Origin: Firmicutes bacterium ADurb.Bin153
Lineage (GTDB): Bacteria; Bacillota; DTU025; MWDF01
NCBI GenBank assembly: GCA_002070415.1
Contig: MWDF01000007.1
Coordinates: 1 to 64,000 of the forward strand
DNA: 64,000 nucleotides
Direction of reading: 5' to 3'
The position numbers and the translations under genes were made by a program. Under the pieces are notes generated by a model, which saw only the letters and a list, made by a program, of their open reading frames with translations, searched no databases and was not told the origin of the DNA. Below, in pieces: positions 1 through 8,427 of the stretch. How positions within the stretch are numbered: position 1 is the first letter of the stretch; each line of letters opens with the position of its first letter.

Positions 1-312
1 GTCATTTGGCTCGGTGCCTTCCTCCGTGTCCTGTGCCGTCTCGTCGGCCGCCTCATCGAAATCGTCCAGCACTTCGACCTGCTCGTACGCAGTGTCGGGC
101 ATGTCCTCGCCGGCCGCGGGCGCATAGGATATCAGGTCCTCTGCGACTTCCCTGAGCGCTCTCGATACGGGCTTCTCCTGCACCCAGTCCTCGTCGCTTG
201 CCTGGCCGGTGGCCACAAGGTGCCTTGCCCTCTTGGCTGCCATGACGACAAGCACGTACTTGTTGTCGGCCTTTGGCATTAGCTCCTCCATGGAAGGCTT
301 TATCATCGACAT
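1..312 (-). CDS. rpoZ: RNA polymerase omega subunit (partial, C-terminus beyond window)
   Basis: The first 104 codons read MSMIKPSMEEL, then a KYVLVVMAAKRARHL stretch and an acidic tail. This matches omega, the small RNA polymerase subunit that helps assembly of beta prime. The R-A-x-x-L helix and the position directly after gmk are typical. The ATG at 312 follows an AGGAGT at 330-325 (12 nt spacing); a second ATG lies at 306. The gene runs off the left edge, so its acidic C-terminal tail is incomplete. Family identity rests on the short conserved core plus synteny. Confidence 0.88.
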   Translation of the reverse strand, partial: MSMIKPSMEELMPKADNKYVLVVMAAKRARHLVATGQASDEDWVQEKPVSRALREVAEDLISYAPAAGEDMPDTAYEQVEVLDDFDEAADETAQDTEEGTEPND

Positions 313-376
313 ATGTCTATCCACACTCCTCACAAGATCTCAGAATTGCGTGACAGGCAGTGCCCATCAAATAATT

Positions 377-404
377 ATTATAACATGCGGAGGCTCATTT
401 GGTG
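377..404 (-). promoter_or_regulatory. Putative extended -10 promoter for rpoZ
   Basis: On the minus strand a perfect TATAAT at 382-377 is preceded by TGT, giving the extended -10 form TGnTATAAT, in an AT-rich patch just after the gmk stop. The -35 17 bp upstream (TCACCA) is weak. Transcription would start near 370 and give a leader of about 58 nt. It could let rpoZ be made separately from gmk. Confidence 0.45.
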
Positions 405-1006
405 ACCGAAGGCTTCGCAAGCCTCGCCACCTTCAGCCTTTCCGCCCACATTATCTTCTTTATATCCTCTATCGCCAGCTCAAGCTCGTCGTTCACCACG
501 TAGTAATCGTACTTGTACATCTCGCCCATCTCGACTTCGGCCTTCCTGATCCTCTTCTCTATCACCTCGGGCGAATCCGTGCTCCTTCCGAGGAGCCTCG
601 CCTTAAGGTCCTCGATCGACGGCGGCGTCAGGAATATCAGCACCGCCTCGGGCATCATCCTCTTGATCTGGGCGGCGCCTCTACATTCGATGTCCATGGC
701 GATGTCGTAGCCTTCGCCAAGCTTCTCCTCTACATAACCTCTCGGCGTGCCGTAAAGGTTCCCGACATACTCCTCATGTTCCAGGAAGTCCCCCGTCCCC
801 ACCTTCCTTAGGAACTCCTCCTTCGACATGAAGAAGTAGTTGACGCCGTCAACCTCGCCCGTCCTTGGCGGCCTCGTCGTGGCGGAGACAGAATAGCAAA
901 GCCCGGGAACCTCCTTCAGGAGTTGGGTAAGAACGGAATTCTTGCCCACTCCTGAAGGTCCCGAGATTACGAATAAGATTCCTCTTTCCCTTTTAAGTCC
1001 ATGCAT
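395..1006 (-). CDS. gmk: Guanylate kinase
   Basis: 203 aa, the usual length. Converts GMP to GDP with ATP in purine salvage and GTP/dGTP supply. The P-loop GPSGVGKN is at residues 16-23, followed by the GMP-binding region (TTRPPRTGEVDGVNYFF, about 43-59) and the YGTPR motif near 85. The Walker A Ser/Thr position is Asn, a position that also varies in other guanylate kinases. The ATG at 1006 has AGAGG upstream. It lies between mihF and rpoZ, the arrangement seen in actinobacteria (mihF-gmk-rpoZ) and, with remA in place of mihF, in Firmicutes. Confidence 0.96.
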   Translation of the reverse strand: MHGLKRERGILFVISGPSGVGKNSVLTQLLKEVPGLCYSVSATTRPPRTGEVDGVNYFFMSKEEFLRKVGTGDFLEHEEYVGNLYGTPRGYVEEKLGEGYDIAMDIECRGAAQIKRMMPEAVLIFLTPPSIEDLKARLLGRSTDSPEVIEKRIRKAEVEMGEMYKYDYYVVNDELELAIEDIKKIMWAERLKVARLAKPSVTK

Positions 1007-1055
1007 AGCAAACCTCTAAACCGCAAGCTATGCCGCGGACCAGCCTGTTCTGCGC

Positions 1056-1370
1056 CTATTTCTTGGCGAAATGCTCCTTCAGAGCTTCGATCTGGCGTAC
1101 GCCGAGGCCTTGTACCCTGCGGTTCTCGTCAATGCCTATCTCGTACATTATCTTCGCGGCGCGGACCTTGCCGATCCTAGGCAGAGACTGCAGGACATAC
1201 GAGACCCTCATCTTGCCGATGACCTCGTCGCCGGATTTCTTAAAGAGCTGGTCGAGGGTGATCTTGCCCTTCTTGACCTCGGCGCGGATCTTAGCCCTCT
1301 CGGACCTGACCTTCTGTGCCTTCATTAGCGCCTTCTTCTTCTGCTCCGGTGTAAGTTTGGGAAGCGGCAT
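1056..1370 (-). CDS. mihF: Integration host factor, actinobacterial type (mIHF-like)
   Basis: 104 aa, basic. A long N-terminal helix rich in Lys/Arg (about 8-36) is followed by a helix-two-turn-helix DNA-binding part at about 62-100: SLPRIGKVRAAKIM, then RRVQGLG-RQ-EAL. This closely resembles the mycobacterial mIHF signature (SLPKVGKV...RRLRGLGxRQ). Members bind and bend DNA and act as nucleoid proteins. The start at 1370 is chosen over 1385 because GGAGGTG lies 6 nt before ATG 1370. It sits between yicC and gmk, exactly where Firmicutes carry remA, an unrelated DNA-binding regulator. Confidence 0.9.
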   Translation of the reverse strand: MPLPKLTPEQKKKALMKAQKVRSERAKIRAEVKKGKITLDQLFKKSGDEVIGKMRVSYVLQSLPRIGKVRAAKIMYEIGIDENRRVQGLGVRQIEALKEHFAKK

Positions 1371-1432
1371 TATTAGCACCTCCATCCTTTCTTCTCTATC
1401 GCTTCATCGGCGCATCGCCGCGCCGTTAGCGC

Positions 1433-2305
1433 CTACTCGATGTTCTGTATCTGCTCCCTTATCTTCTCTATCTCGCTCTTCAGCTCCAGCACTAAGCCCG
1501 TTATCCGCACGTCCTGGGATTTCGATCCTATCGTGTTCGTCTCCCTGTTCATCTCCTGTACGAGGAAGTCCATCTTCCTTCCTATCGGGCCCTCGGCCTT
1601 CAGCATCCCCTCGAACTGGCCTATGTGGCTCCTCAGCCTCACGGTCTCCTCCGTGCAGTCGCACCTTTCGGCCATAAGGGCCACTTCCTGGGCGAACCTC
1701 GCCTCGTCCACCGTGAGCCTGATCTCCTCCAACCTCTTCATCAGCTTCTCGCGGTAGGCCGGAGTGCCCTCCGGCAGGAGCTTCTCCACCTCGGCAAGGT
1801 GTTCCGATACGGTCCCAAGCCGCCTTTCGATGTCCTTAGCCAGAGCCTCGCCCTCGGATTCCCTCATCACTACCAACGCCCGAAGAGAGCTGCCGGCCGC
1901 ATCCTCCAGCAACGCCCATACGCCCTCCAGGTCCGGCGGCACGTCCTTAAGGTTGATGACGTCCGGGAACGATGCGAGCCTAGCCACCCCGACGTCGGGC
2001 TCGAGCCCCAGGTCTATCGCCAGCGCCACGAGAGCTTCGTGGTACGCCCTAGCAAGCGATTCGTCGACCGCGACGCGCCTTGGCACTCCCTTGAGCCAAT
2101 CCACCGTCACGTACATGTCGACCTTCCCGCGGTCGAGGGCCGCCGCCATCAGCTTCCTCAGCCTGTCCTCGAGCGCCGAGAGCTCCTTTGGCATCCGTAT
2201 GTTCGTGTCAAGGAACTTGTTGTTTACCGCCTTCACCTCGACGATTATGTCGAGTGTATCTGATTGGGCCTCGCCCCTGCCATATCCCGTCATGCTCTTA
2301 GGCAA
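1433..2305 (-). CDS. yicC: YicC family endoribonuclease
   Basis: 290 aa, full family length. It begins PKSMTGYGRGEA, the hallmark YicC N-terminus, and ends with the DUF1732 region (GRKMDFLVQEMNRETNTIGSK, about 241-261, then an alpha-helical tail). YicC proteins are endoribonucleases; E. coli YicC is linked to decay of the small RNA RyhB. The start codon is TTG (2305-2303), preceded by GGGGTG. First gene of yicC-mihF-gmk-rpoZ, with a promoter immediately upstream at 2340-2368. Confidence 0.95.
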   Translation of the reverse strand: MPKSMTGYGRGEAQSDTLDIIVEVKAVNNKFLDTNIRMPKELSALEDRLRKLMAAALDRGKVDMYVTVDWLKGVPRRVAVDESLARAYHEALVALAIDLGLEPDVGVARLASFPDVINLKDVPPDLEGVWALLEDAAGSSLRALVVMRESEGEALAKDIERRLGTVSEHLAEVEKLLPEGTPAYREKLMKRLEEIRLTVDEARFAQEVALMAERCDCTEETVRLRSHIGQFEGMLKAEGPIGRKMDFLVQEMNRETNTIGSKSQDVRITGLVLELKSEIEKIREQIQNIE

Positions 2306-2339
2306 TGTCTACACCCCAGTTCAAAGTACCTTCACATCA

Positions 2340-2368
2340 ATGATAATCTCCAGTCGCCGTATTTGCAA
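2340..2368 (-). promoter_or_regulatory. Putative sigma-70-type promoter of yicC-mihF-gmk-rpoZ
   Basis: Minus-strand -35 TTGCAA (2368-2363), 17 bp spacer, -10 TATCAT (2345-2340, 5 of 6 consensus). Predicted start of transcription near 2333 gives a leader of about 28 nt to the TTG start of yicC. It lies in the AT-rich 254-bp divergent region 2306-2559. Confidence 0.5.
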
Positions 2369-2481
2369 TTGCATAATCGCTGTCGCTGCGCCTTAACCGC
2401 ACTTAAGCTATATTTGCTGGAAGTTAGCCAACCCTTGATTATGCTGTCATTATTCAACCAATTCACGTAAATTCCTGCTTT

Positions 2482-2511
2482 TTGTGAAACATAAATAGGA
2501 TAAAATATAGC
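2482..2511 (+). promoter_or_regulatory. Weak putative promoter of rqcH
   Basis: In the divergent intergenic region, plus-strand TTGTGA (2482-2487) and TATAGC (2506-2511) are 18 bp apart, each 4 of 6 to consensus; TAAAAT at 2501 is an alternative -10. The stretch 2400-2515 is strongly AT-rich, unlike the flanking genes. No terminator or other gene is seen in 2306-2559. Confidence 0.3.
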
Positions 2512-2559
2512 CAGGGGGCCGATTAGACCACAGGAATATGCATACAACCGGAGGCGCGC

Positions 2560-4263
2560 ATGAGGCTCGATGGGCTTACGCTGCTCGAATTATCGAAGGA
2601 GATCGATTCGTCCTGTTCCGGCCTGAGGGTCGACCGCATAAGCTCGGTGGGGCCGGGAGCGGTCCTGTTCGGGCTGCAGGGCGGCTTGGGAATATTCATG
2701 AGCTCCTCGCCGAAAGGCGCCAGGGCGGTCGTCACCGACGCCAAGGCGCAGGCGAGGTCCGACGCGTCGGGGTTCGTCATGGTCCTGAGGAAGCACCTAG
2801 AGGGCGGAAGGTTCGTCGGTGCCGTGAAGAGGCCCCTTGAGAACTCCCTGTCCTTCCGCTTCAGGGGCTGGGACGACGATGAGGGCACTAACCCCAAGTA
2901 CCTTGTGCTGGAAGCCGTGGGCGCAAGATCCAACATGTTCTTCTTGGACTGCTCGGGCACGATAATCGATTCTCTGAAGAAGTCGAAGGACGCGAGGAGC
3001 TCCCCCAGGCCCGACATGCCCGGAGAGATGTTCGCACCCCTTCCTGCGTTCGAGCTTCCCGACGCCCTAAGCTGCAGCAGGGACGCATTCATTGCCGCGG
3101 CGCTTCGGAGCAGGGCCGCAAGGCCGAACGCCCCCGTGGCGGCCTCCATAGGAAGCGGGCTGTACGGCATAGGCGAAGCCCACGTAAAGGACCTGATCGA
3201 AACGTCCGGCTACTTAGGGGACGACCCCGCCGTTGCCGCCGCATCGGCGTTCGACGCGCTGAGGGCGCGGCAGAGTGCGTTCGGGGAGAAAGTCTGGCCC
3301 TGTACGGTCGTCGGAGGAGACGGTAAAGCGAGGATCTCTCTCATACTGGCGGCCGATGGCAAAGGACGCGGGCCTTCCGAGTGCCTTGAGACGATGCTTC
3401 GCGGCATGGAGGAGGCCGAGGGTACTGCCTCCAGGAGGGCGGCGACGGCAAAATGGCTCGCCTCCGCTCTGGACAGGGCCGAGAACAAGCTCGGCACGAG
3501 GATGAGGGAGCTTACCGAGGCTGAGGAAGGCGAGAAGTACAGGGTCTGGGCCGACGCCATACTGGCCTCGATGCACGAATTCAGCGGGAAGGTGCCCGCT
3601 GTGGCTGTACTTGCCGACTACTCGAAGGAGGAGCCCGGGTCAGTCGAAGTACCAATGGACCCGGACAAGAGCGCCCCGAAGAACGCCGAGGGTTATTACA
3701 GGAAGTACAACAGGAGCAAGAGGGCGAAGAATATGCTCCTTGGACTAATAGAAACATCCAGGCAGGAGCTGGAATACCTCGTAAGGGTCAAAGACGCGCT
3801 CGACAGGGCCGAGGAGGCGAAGACCGTCGACCAGATAAGGGAGGAGCTCGGACAAGCCGGGTACTTGAAAGGCAGGAGGCAAAGGCAGGCCGAGGTCAGG
3901 AAGCACAAGGCGCCGCAGCCTGCGGAGCACATCCTCAAGACCGGCCACAAGCTCCTGGTGGGCAGGAACAACGCCCAGAACGACGAGCTTACTTTCTCCA
4001 TAGCCAATCCCTGGGACCTCTGGTTCCACGTGAAGGGCGCTCCTGGATCGCATGTGGTGCTGAGGCTGGAAAAGGGCGAGATACCGCAGGATGAGGCCAT
4101 AGAGGAAGCAGCCGGCATCGCCCTTAGGAATTCGTCGCAAAGGGATCTGGCGAAGGCCGAAGTGGACTACACCGAGGTGCGCAAGGTCAGGAAGATAAAA
4201 GGGGGCCTGCCCGGCGCTGTGACGTTCACGGGACAGAGGACCATCTCGGTGAGGCCCAGATGA
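2560..4263 (+). CDS. rqcH: NFACT family protein, Rqc2/RqcH homologue
   Basis: 567 aa, matching B. subtilis RqcH (570). It binds stalled 50S-nascent chain complexes and recruits alanyl-tRNA to add C-terminal alanine tails that mark peptides for degradation. The NFACT-N domain starts with ELSKEIDSSCSGLRVDRI. The middle is helical and coiled-coil-like, about 280-430. The C-terminal NFACT-R (DUF814) domain has LLVGRNNAQNDELT and WFHVKGAPGSHV near 465-505. ATG 2560 follows GGAGG. It is divergent from yicC and overlaps the convergent capA by 38 bp, so no terminator space exists between them. Confidence 0.93.
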   Translation: MRLDGLTLLELSKEIDSSCSGLRVDRISSVGPGAVLFGLQGGLGIFMSSSPKGARAVVTDAKAQARSDASGFVMVLRKHLEGGRFVGAVKRPLENSLSFRFRGWDDDEGTNPKYLVLEAVGARSNMFFLDCSGTIIDSLKKSKDARSSPRPDMPGEMFAPLPAFELPDALSCSRDAFIAAALRSRAARPNAPVAASIGSGLYGIGEAHVKDLIETSGYLGDDPAVAAASAFDALRARQSAFGEKVWPCTVVGGDGKARISLILAADGKGRGPSECLETMLRGMEEAEGTASRRAATAKWLASALDRAENKLGTRMRELTEAEEGEKYRVWADAILASMHEFSGKVPAVAVLADYSKEEPGSVEVPMDPDKSAPKNAEGYYRKYNRSKRAKNMLLGLIETSRQELEYLVRVKDALDRAEEAKTVDQIREELGQAGYLKGRRQRQAEVRKHKAPQPAEHILKTGHKLLVGRNNAQNDELTFSIANPWDLWFHVKGAPGSHVVLRLEKGEIPQDEAIEEAAGIALRNSSQRDLAKAEVDYTEVRKVRKIKGGLPGAVTFTGQRTISVRPR

Positions 4264-5413
4264 GGCCTTCGGCCTCTTCTGAAGCAAGCGTCCCGGTCCC
4301 GAACAGGTCCGGGTACATCCTTCTAAGAAGTGACGATGCCTTACTGCCGTCCGTCGTGAAGTAGGCCCTGCCCCCTTGCACCTCTACGCGGGTGCCAAGA
4401 AGGCGCGACCTTTTTGCCAGGTCCTCCAGGAGGGCCGTCCCGTCCCGTACCGCCATGGGGGCGGGACGGGAATCGGATATGACGTACGGGATCACCTCGG
4501 CCTCGGGCCTTCTTCCCTTCGCGAGGCTTATCATGGCCACCATGCTCTCGACCGTCCTCGGCTTCCTCTGGTCGAAAACGAAGTTGCCGAGCGAGTAGAA
4601 TACAAGGCCGCCTTCGTAGGCCTCGAAAGGTTGCAGCACGTGCGGATGGTGCCCCAGCACGACATCCGCGCCGGCATCTATCGCGGCGTGCGCGCGTGCA
4701 ATCTGTGCCCCATCGGGCATCGGCGAGTACTCTACCCCCCAGTGCACGGACACGATGACGAAATCGGCCGTCCGTTTGAGCCTCTTTATGTCCTCTTCCA
4801 TGTAGTAGGGTAGCGCCGGCGCTATCCCGGGCTTGCCTTCCCCCGCACCGAAAGTCTTCCTTTCGAATACGGACCAGAATATGTCGTGGAAGTCCGAGTA
4901 GGCAAGGAATCCCACCTTCAGGCCGTTGACCTCCAGGATCCTGCCCATCCTGGCCTCTTTCAGGCCGGGGCCGGCGCCGACGTAGGATATGCCGTGCTCG
5001 TCCAAGTGACTGAGCGTATCTAGGAGAGCTTCTTCCCCGTAGTCCATTATGTGGTTGTTCGCCACTGACACGATGTCTATGCCGGTGTCGGCGAGGAGCC
5101 CTAGCCTTTCGGGGCTCGTCCTGAACCATATGCCTTTGCCCGCAAGCCTTGCGCCCCTGGCGCTGACAGATGTTTCCAGGTTCAGGAATGCTATGTCGGC
5201 CGATGAAAGATCGTTTGCCGATCCCGAGAAAGCCCAGCCCTCGCCCATTCTGGCAAGTGAGCTCGCGACTCCCCTGTCCAGCATGGCATCCCCCGCGGCG
5301 GCTAGCACAAGCGCGGCCGGGCCATGTCCGCTTGGCGGCAAGCCGACGCTTTCACCGGACGAGGCACCGAAGGCCGCGAGCGTGAGCGTCGCGGCCGAAA
5401 GCACCGATATCAA
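4226..5413 (-). CDS. CapA/PgsA family metallophosphatase-fold protein, exported
   Basis: 395 aa. After a hydrophobic N-terminal segment (about 1-20) the CapA signature follows: GDAMLDRG near 41, NLE near 77, VANNH near 118, HWGVEY near 225 and GHHPHVLQ near 255, all metal-site motifs of the calcineurin-like fold. CapA/PgsA relatives act in polyglutamate capsule export, but no pgsB or pgsC is nearby, so the role is unknown. The only available start is TTG 5413, with a poor Shine-Dalgarno and no basic residue before the hydrophobic core. The upstream in-frame RWIKP would suit a signal peptide but has no ATG, GTG or TTG. Last gene of the 25-gene run, 29 nt after purB. Confidence 0.85.
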   Translation of the reverse strand: MISVLSAATLTLAAFGASSGESVGLPPSGHGPAALVLAAAGDAMLDRGVASSLARMGEGWAFSGSANDLSSADIAFLNLETSVSARGARLAGKGIWFRTSPERLGLLADTGIDIVSVANNHIMDYGEEALLDTLSHLDEHGISYVGAGPGLKEARMGRILEVNGLKVGFLAYSDFHDIFWSVFERKTFGAGEGKPGIAPALPYYMEEDIKRLKRTADFVIVSVHWGVEYSPMPDGAQIARAHAAIDAGADVVLGHHPHVLQPFEAYEGGLVFYSLGNFVFDQRKPRTVESMVAMISLAKGRRPEAEVIPYVISDSRPAPMAVRDGTALLEDLAKRSRLLGTRVEVQGGRAYFTTDGSKASSLLRRMYPDLFGTGTLASEEAEGLIWASPRWSSVP

Positions 5414-5442
5414 AGGTTTGATCCATCTTCCCGTTATGGTCC

Positions 5443-6738
5443 CTACTTCCTTTCGAACCTGGAGAACACCTCATCCACGTAGGCAGTGTGCCTGTCGTAG
5501 CTGAAGCACTCCTCGAGGTCCTCCTTCGCAAGACGCCCTGAGATCTCGGGGTCCTTCCTGCAAAGCTCGATGAAAGACGTCCCCTCGTCCCAGGCCTTCA
5601 TTGCGTTCTTCTGCACGATCGCGTACGCGTCGTCCCTGATCATGCCGGAATCGATGAGCTTCAGTAGCACGGTGCCGGAAAAGACGAGGCCCCCCGTCGA
5701 TTCGAGGTTCTTGAGCATCCTGTCCTTCCTTATTACCAGCCCCTCCATGATCCACGTGAACTTCCTGATTATGTAATCTGCGAGTATGGTGCTGTCCGGC
5801 ATTATCACCCGCTCCACGCTCGAGTGCGAGATGTCCCTCTCGTCCCAGAGCGCGATGTCCTCCATCGCCGCCAGGTGGTTCGACCTCAACAGCCTCGCCA
5901 TGCCGCACACCCTCTCGCAGGTTATGGGGTTCTTCTTGTGCGGCATCGCTGACGAGCCCTTCTGGCCCTTGCCGAACGGCTCCATGAGCTCGGATATCTC
6001 GGTCCTCTGCAGCGTCCTTATCGTCGTGGCGAACTTCTCCAGCGAGCTGCCCAGAAGCGCGAGCGATCCCGTAAGCGCCGCGTACCTGTCGCGCTGTATC
6101 ACCTGCGAGGAGACGTTCGCGGGCTTAAGGCCCAGCTTGGCGCATATGTGCTCTTCCACCGCCGGAGGTACTCCGGCGTAGGTGCCGACAGGGCCGGACA
6201 CCTTGCCGACCGCTATCTCGTGCCTTGCCGAGACTAGCCTCTCCCTCGCCCTTTCGAGCTCTGAGTACCAGTTGATCAGCTTCAGGCCCAGCGTGGTCGG
6301 CTCGGCATGTATGCCGTGGGTGCGTCCCATCATCAACGTCTTCTTGTTCTCCACGGCGGTCCTATAAAGCACGTCCATCAGGGTATCCAGGCTCCTTAGG
6401 ATTATGTCCACTGCCTCGGCCATGTTCACGGCCATCGCCGTGTCCAGCATGTCCGAGCTCGTCATGCCCAGGTGCAGGTGCTTCGCGGGCTCTCCGACGA
6501 TCTCCGATACCGCCGTCAGGAATGCGATCACGTCGTGGTTCGTTACCCTTTCTATCTCGGCGACCCTTTTCGGGTCCACCTTCACTGGCACCTTCAGGGC
6601 GTCTATGTCAGCCTTAGGCACGCGCCCGAGCAAGCTCCATGCCTCAGCCGACAGGACTTCCACCTTCAGCCAGGTCTCGAACCTGTGCTCGTCGCTCCAT
6701 ATGGCCTTCATCTCGGGGTATCCGTACCTGTCTATCAT
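5443..6738 (-). CDS. purB: Adenylosuccinate lyase
   Basis: 431 aa. Catalyses fumarate elimination from SAICAR and from adenylosuccinate in purine synthesis. Fumarase-superfamily motifs are complete: TSSD at 93-96, GRTHGIHAEPT with His141, and the flexible signature loop SSAMPHKKNP at 262-271 carrying the catalytic Ser263. ATG 6738 follows GGAGG. It lies between rluD and capA in the long envelope run rather than with other pur genes, so co-transcription would link purine supply to growth. Confidence 0.97.
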   Translation of the reverse strand: MIDRYGYPEMKAIWSDEHRFETWLKVEVLSAEAWSLLGRVPKADIDALKVPVKVDPKRVAEIERVTNHDVIAFLTAVSEIVGEPAKHLHLGMTSSDMLDTAMAVNMAEAVDIILRSLDTLMDVLYRTAVENKKTLMMGRTHGIHAEPTTLGLKLINWYSELERARERLVSARHEIAVGKVSGPVGTYAGVPPAVEEHICAKLGLKPANVSSQVIQRDRYAALTGSLALLGSSLEKFATTIRTLQRTEISELMEPFGKGQKGSSAMPHKKNPITCERVCGMARLLRSNHLAAMEDIALWDERDISHSSVERVIMPDSTILADYIIRKFTWIMEGLVIRKDRMLKNLESTGGLVFSGTVLLKLIDSGMIRDDAYAIVQKNAMKAWDEGTSFIELCRKDPEISGRLAKEDLEECFSYDRHTAYVDEVFSRFERK

Positions 6739-6754
6739 CGTAAACCTCCACCTA

Positions 6755-7660
6755 TCATCTAAGCCTTGCCAGCGCCCCTTCGAACTCTGCGCCCGGCCTT
6801 GATTCGAAGCTCATCCTCTCCCCGCTGACGGGATGGTCGAACTCCAGCCTCGCCGCATGAAGGGCCTGTGAACTCAGCCCCAGCTCCCCTTCTGCGCCTC
6901 CGTACTGGACGTCTCCCGCCACGGGATGGCCTATGTAGCCCATGTGCACCCTGATCTGGTGCGTCCTGCCCGTAAGCAGCCCCAGCTCGAGGAGGGTGTA
7001 GCCCTGGAAGCGCTCCAGGACTTTGAAGGACGTCACCGCGCCCCTTCCCGAAGGGGAGGCGGCCATCTTCTTCCTGTCTACTGGACTTCTCCCTATCGGC
7101 ACCTCAATCCTGCCGCCGTCCTCTGAGAAACCTCCGCGCACTATGGCCACGTACGTCCTCTTAACCTTCCTTGAGGCGAGGTCCGCCGACAGCTTTATGT
7201 GCGCTGCGTCCGTCTTGGCCACGATCATGAGCCCGGAGGTGTCCTTGTCGAGCCGGTGCACTATGCCGGGCCTTTGCTCTCCGCCTATCGACGAGAGGCT
7301 TCCCGGCCTTCCTAACAGCGCGTTTACCAGCGTGCCCGAGCTTCTGCCCGCCCCAGGGTGGACGACCAGGCCCTTGGGCTTGTCTATGACCATGAGGTGC
7401 GCGTCCTCGTAGACCACCGAAAGTTCGATGCTCTCGGCTTTTATCCCGGAGGGCGCCGGCGCCTCGGGTATATCCGCGTCTATCCTGTCGCCTTCCGACA
7501 GCCTGACCGAGGGCTTCGCCCTCCTGCCGTTTACGAGCACCCTTCCTTCGGCGATCAACTTTGCCGCAAAAGAGCGCGAAGGGGCCGTAGACCCCTTCGC
7601 CAAGAAAGCGTCCAGCCTGGTCCCGCAATCATCGGGACCGGCATAAGACGTCCTTATCAT
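6755..7660 (-). CDS. rluD: RluA family 23S rRNA pseudouridine synthase (RluD/YlyB-like)
   Basis: 301 aa. N-terminal S4 domain (about 14-60; RLDAFL, AKLIAEGRVLVNG) then the catalytic domain with HRLDKDTSG at 135-143, where Asp138 is the nucleophile, and LLTGRTHQIRVH later. RluD isomerises uridines in helix 69 of 23S rRNA; which positions this one modifies cannot be read from the sequence. The reading frame is open further upstream to 8014, but that part is antisense-frame shadow of lgt. ATG 7660 overlaps the lgt stop as ATGA, implying translational coupling. The lspA-rluD neighbourhood is common in Firmicutes (lspA-ylyB). Confidence 0.94.
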   Translation of the reverse strand: MIRTSYAGPDDCGTRLDAFLAKGSTAPSRSFAAKLIAEGRVLVNGRRAKPSVRLSEGDRIDADIPEAPAPSGIKAESIELSVVYEDAHLMVIDKPKGLVVHPGAGRSSGTLVNALLGRPGSLSSIGGEQRPGIVHRLDKDTSGLMIVAKTDAAHIKLSADLASRKVKRTYVAIVRGGFSEDGGRIEVPIGRSPVDRKKMAASPSGRGAVTSFKVLERFQGYTLLELGLLTGRTHQIRVHMGYIGHPVAGDVQYGGAEGELGLSSQALHAARLEFDHPVSGERMSFESRPGAEFEGALARLR

Positions 7661-8409
7661 TTTACCTGTGCCTTCCTCTTTCCCAGCTCGATTGCCAGGA
7701 CGCCGACGGACACGATGAACGTGACCACGGTGAATACCTGGGTCAGGGTGAGGGGCGCGAAGTAGTCCCTGGGTCCCACCCTGTAGAACTCGACCACGAA
7801 CCTGCCTACTGAGTACATCGCAACGTACAGGTACAACAGGAGGCCCTTGAACTTGGGCGACTTGTAGAACATGTACAGCAGCACGCCGAACATCAGAAAT
7901 CCCAGCAGGGAGGAATAGATCTGGGTGGGGTGCCTCAGCACGCTTCCGGGTCCGCAGGCCAGCGCCCACGGCAAATCCGACGGTATGCCGTAGCAGCATC
8001 CGTTGGCGAGGCATCCGAGCCTGACTATCCCATAGCCGAGAGCGAGGACTATCGCCCCTATGTCGGAACCGTTGGGGAAGCTTATCTTGCGGGACCTGGT
8101 GAACAGGTATCCTGTCAGGATGCCTCCGACGGCGCCTCCTATGAAGGACAGCCCGCCGTCCCTGAGGTAGAGTATGCTTACAGGATCGCTCATGTACTGG
8201 TCAAGGTTCAAGAGGACGTAAAGGATCCTCGCCGTGAGTATGGAGACGATGCATATGATGAGTGCGGCGTCGACCACGGTGTCGCCCTTCAGGTCCCTCT
8301 TCTTGCCGAGCAGCACGGCAACGATCGTGCAGACCACGAAGGCGAGCGCAAGCGATACGCCCCAGGTCAATATCGGATAGCTACCAATCTTGAATAGGGT
8401 CGGGTACAA
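7657..8409 (-). CDS. lgt: Prolipoprotein diacylglyceryl transferase
   Basis: 250 aa, about seven membrane segments. Transfers diacylglycerol from phosphatidylglycerol to the lipobox cysteine of prolipoproteins at the cytoplasmic membrane. The motif DGGLSFIGGAVGG (about 84-96) and RLGCLANGCCYG (about 131-142) are the Lgt core, followed by RHPTQIYSS. Start TTG 8409 with GGAGGA 6-7 nt upstream. The tandem lspA-lgt gives both first steps of lipoprotein maturation; lnt is not present in the window. Confidence 0.96.
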   Translation of the reverse strand: MYPTLFKIGSYPILTWGVSLALAFVVCTIVAVLLGKKRDLKGDTVVDAALIICIVSILTARILYVLLNLDQYMSDPVSILYLRDGGLSFIGGAVGGILTGYLFTRSRKISFPNGSDIGAIVLALGYGIVRLGCLANGCCYGIPSDLPWALACGPGSVLRHPTQIYSSLLGFLMFGVLLYMFYKSPKFKGLLLYLYVAMYSVGRFVVEFYRVGPRDYFAPLTLTQVFTVVTFIVSVGVLAIELGKRKAQVK

Positions 8410-8427
8410 AACAATTCCTCCTCTCGA

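Noticed and set aside
209-811. Plus-strand open frame of 200 codons over gmk and rpoZ
   Set aside because: Shadow of gmk; composition is not protein-like and both real genes are certain.
395-1006. Asn in the guanylate kinase P-loop as a defect
   Set aside because: This position varies among active guanylate kinases (for example Gly in B. subtilis), so it is not a sign of inactivity.
7661-8014. N-terminal extension of the rluD frame
   Set aside because: This part lies within lgt in another frame; ATG 7660 with the ATGA overlap and family alignment set the start.
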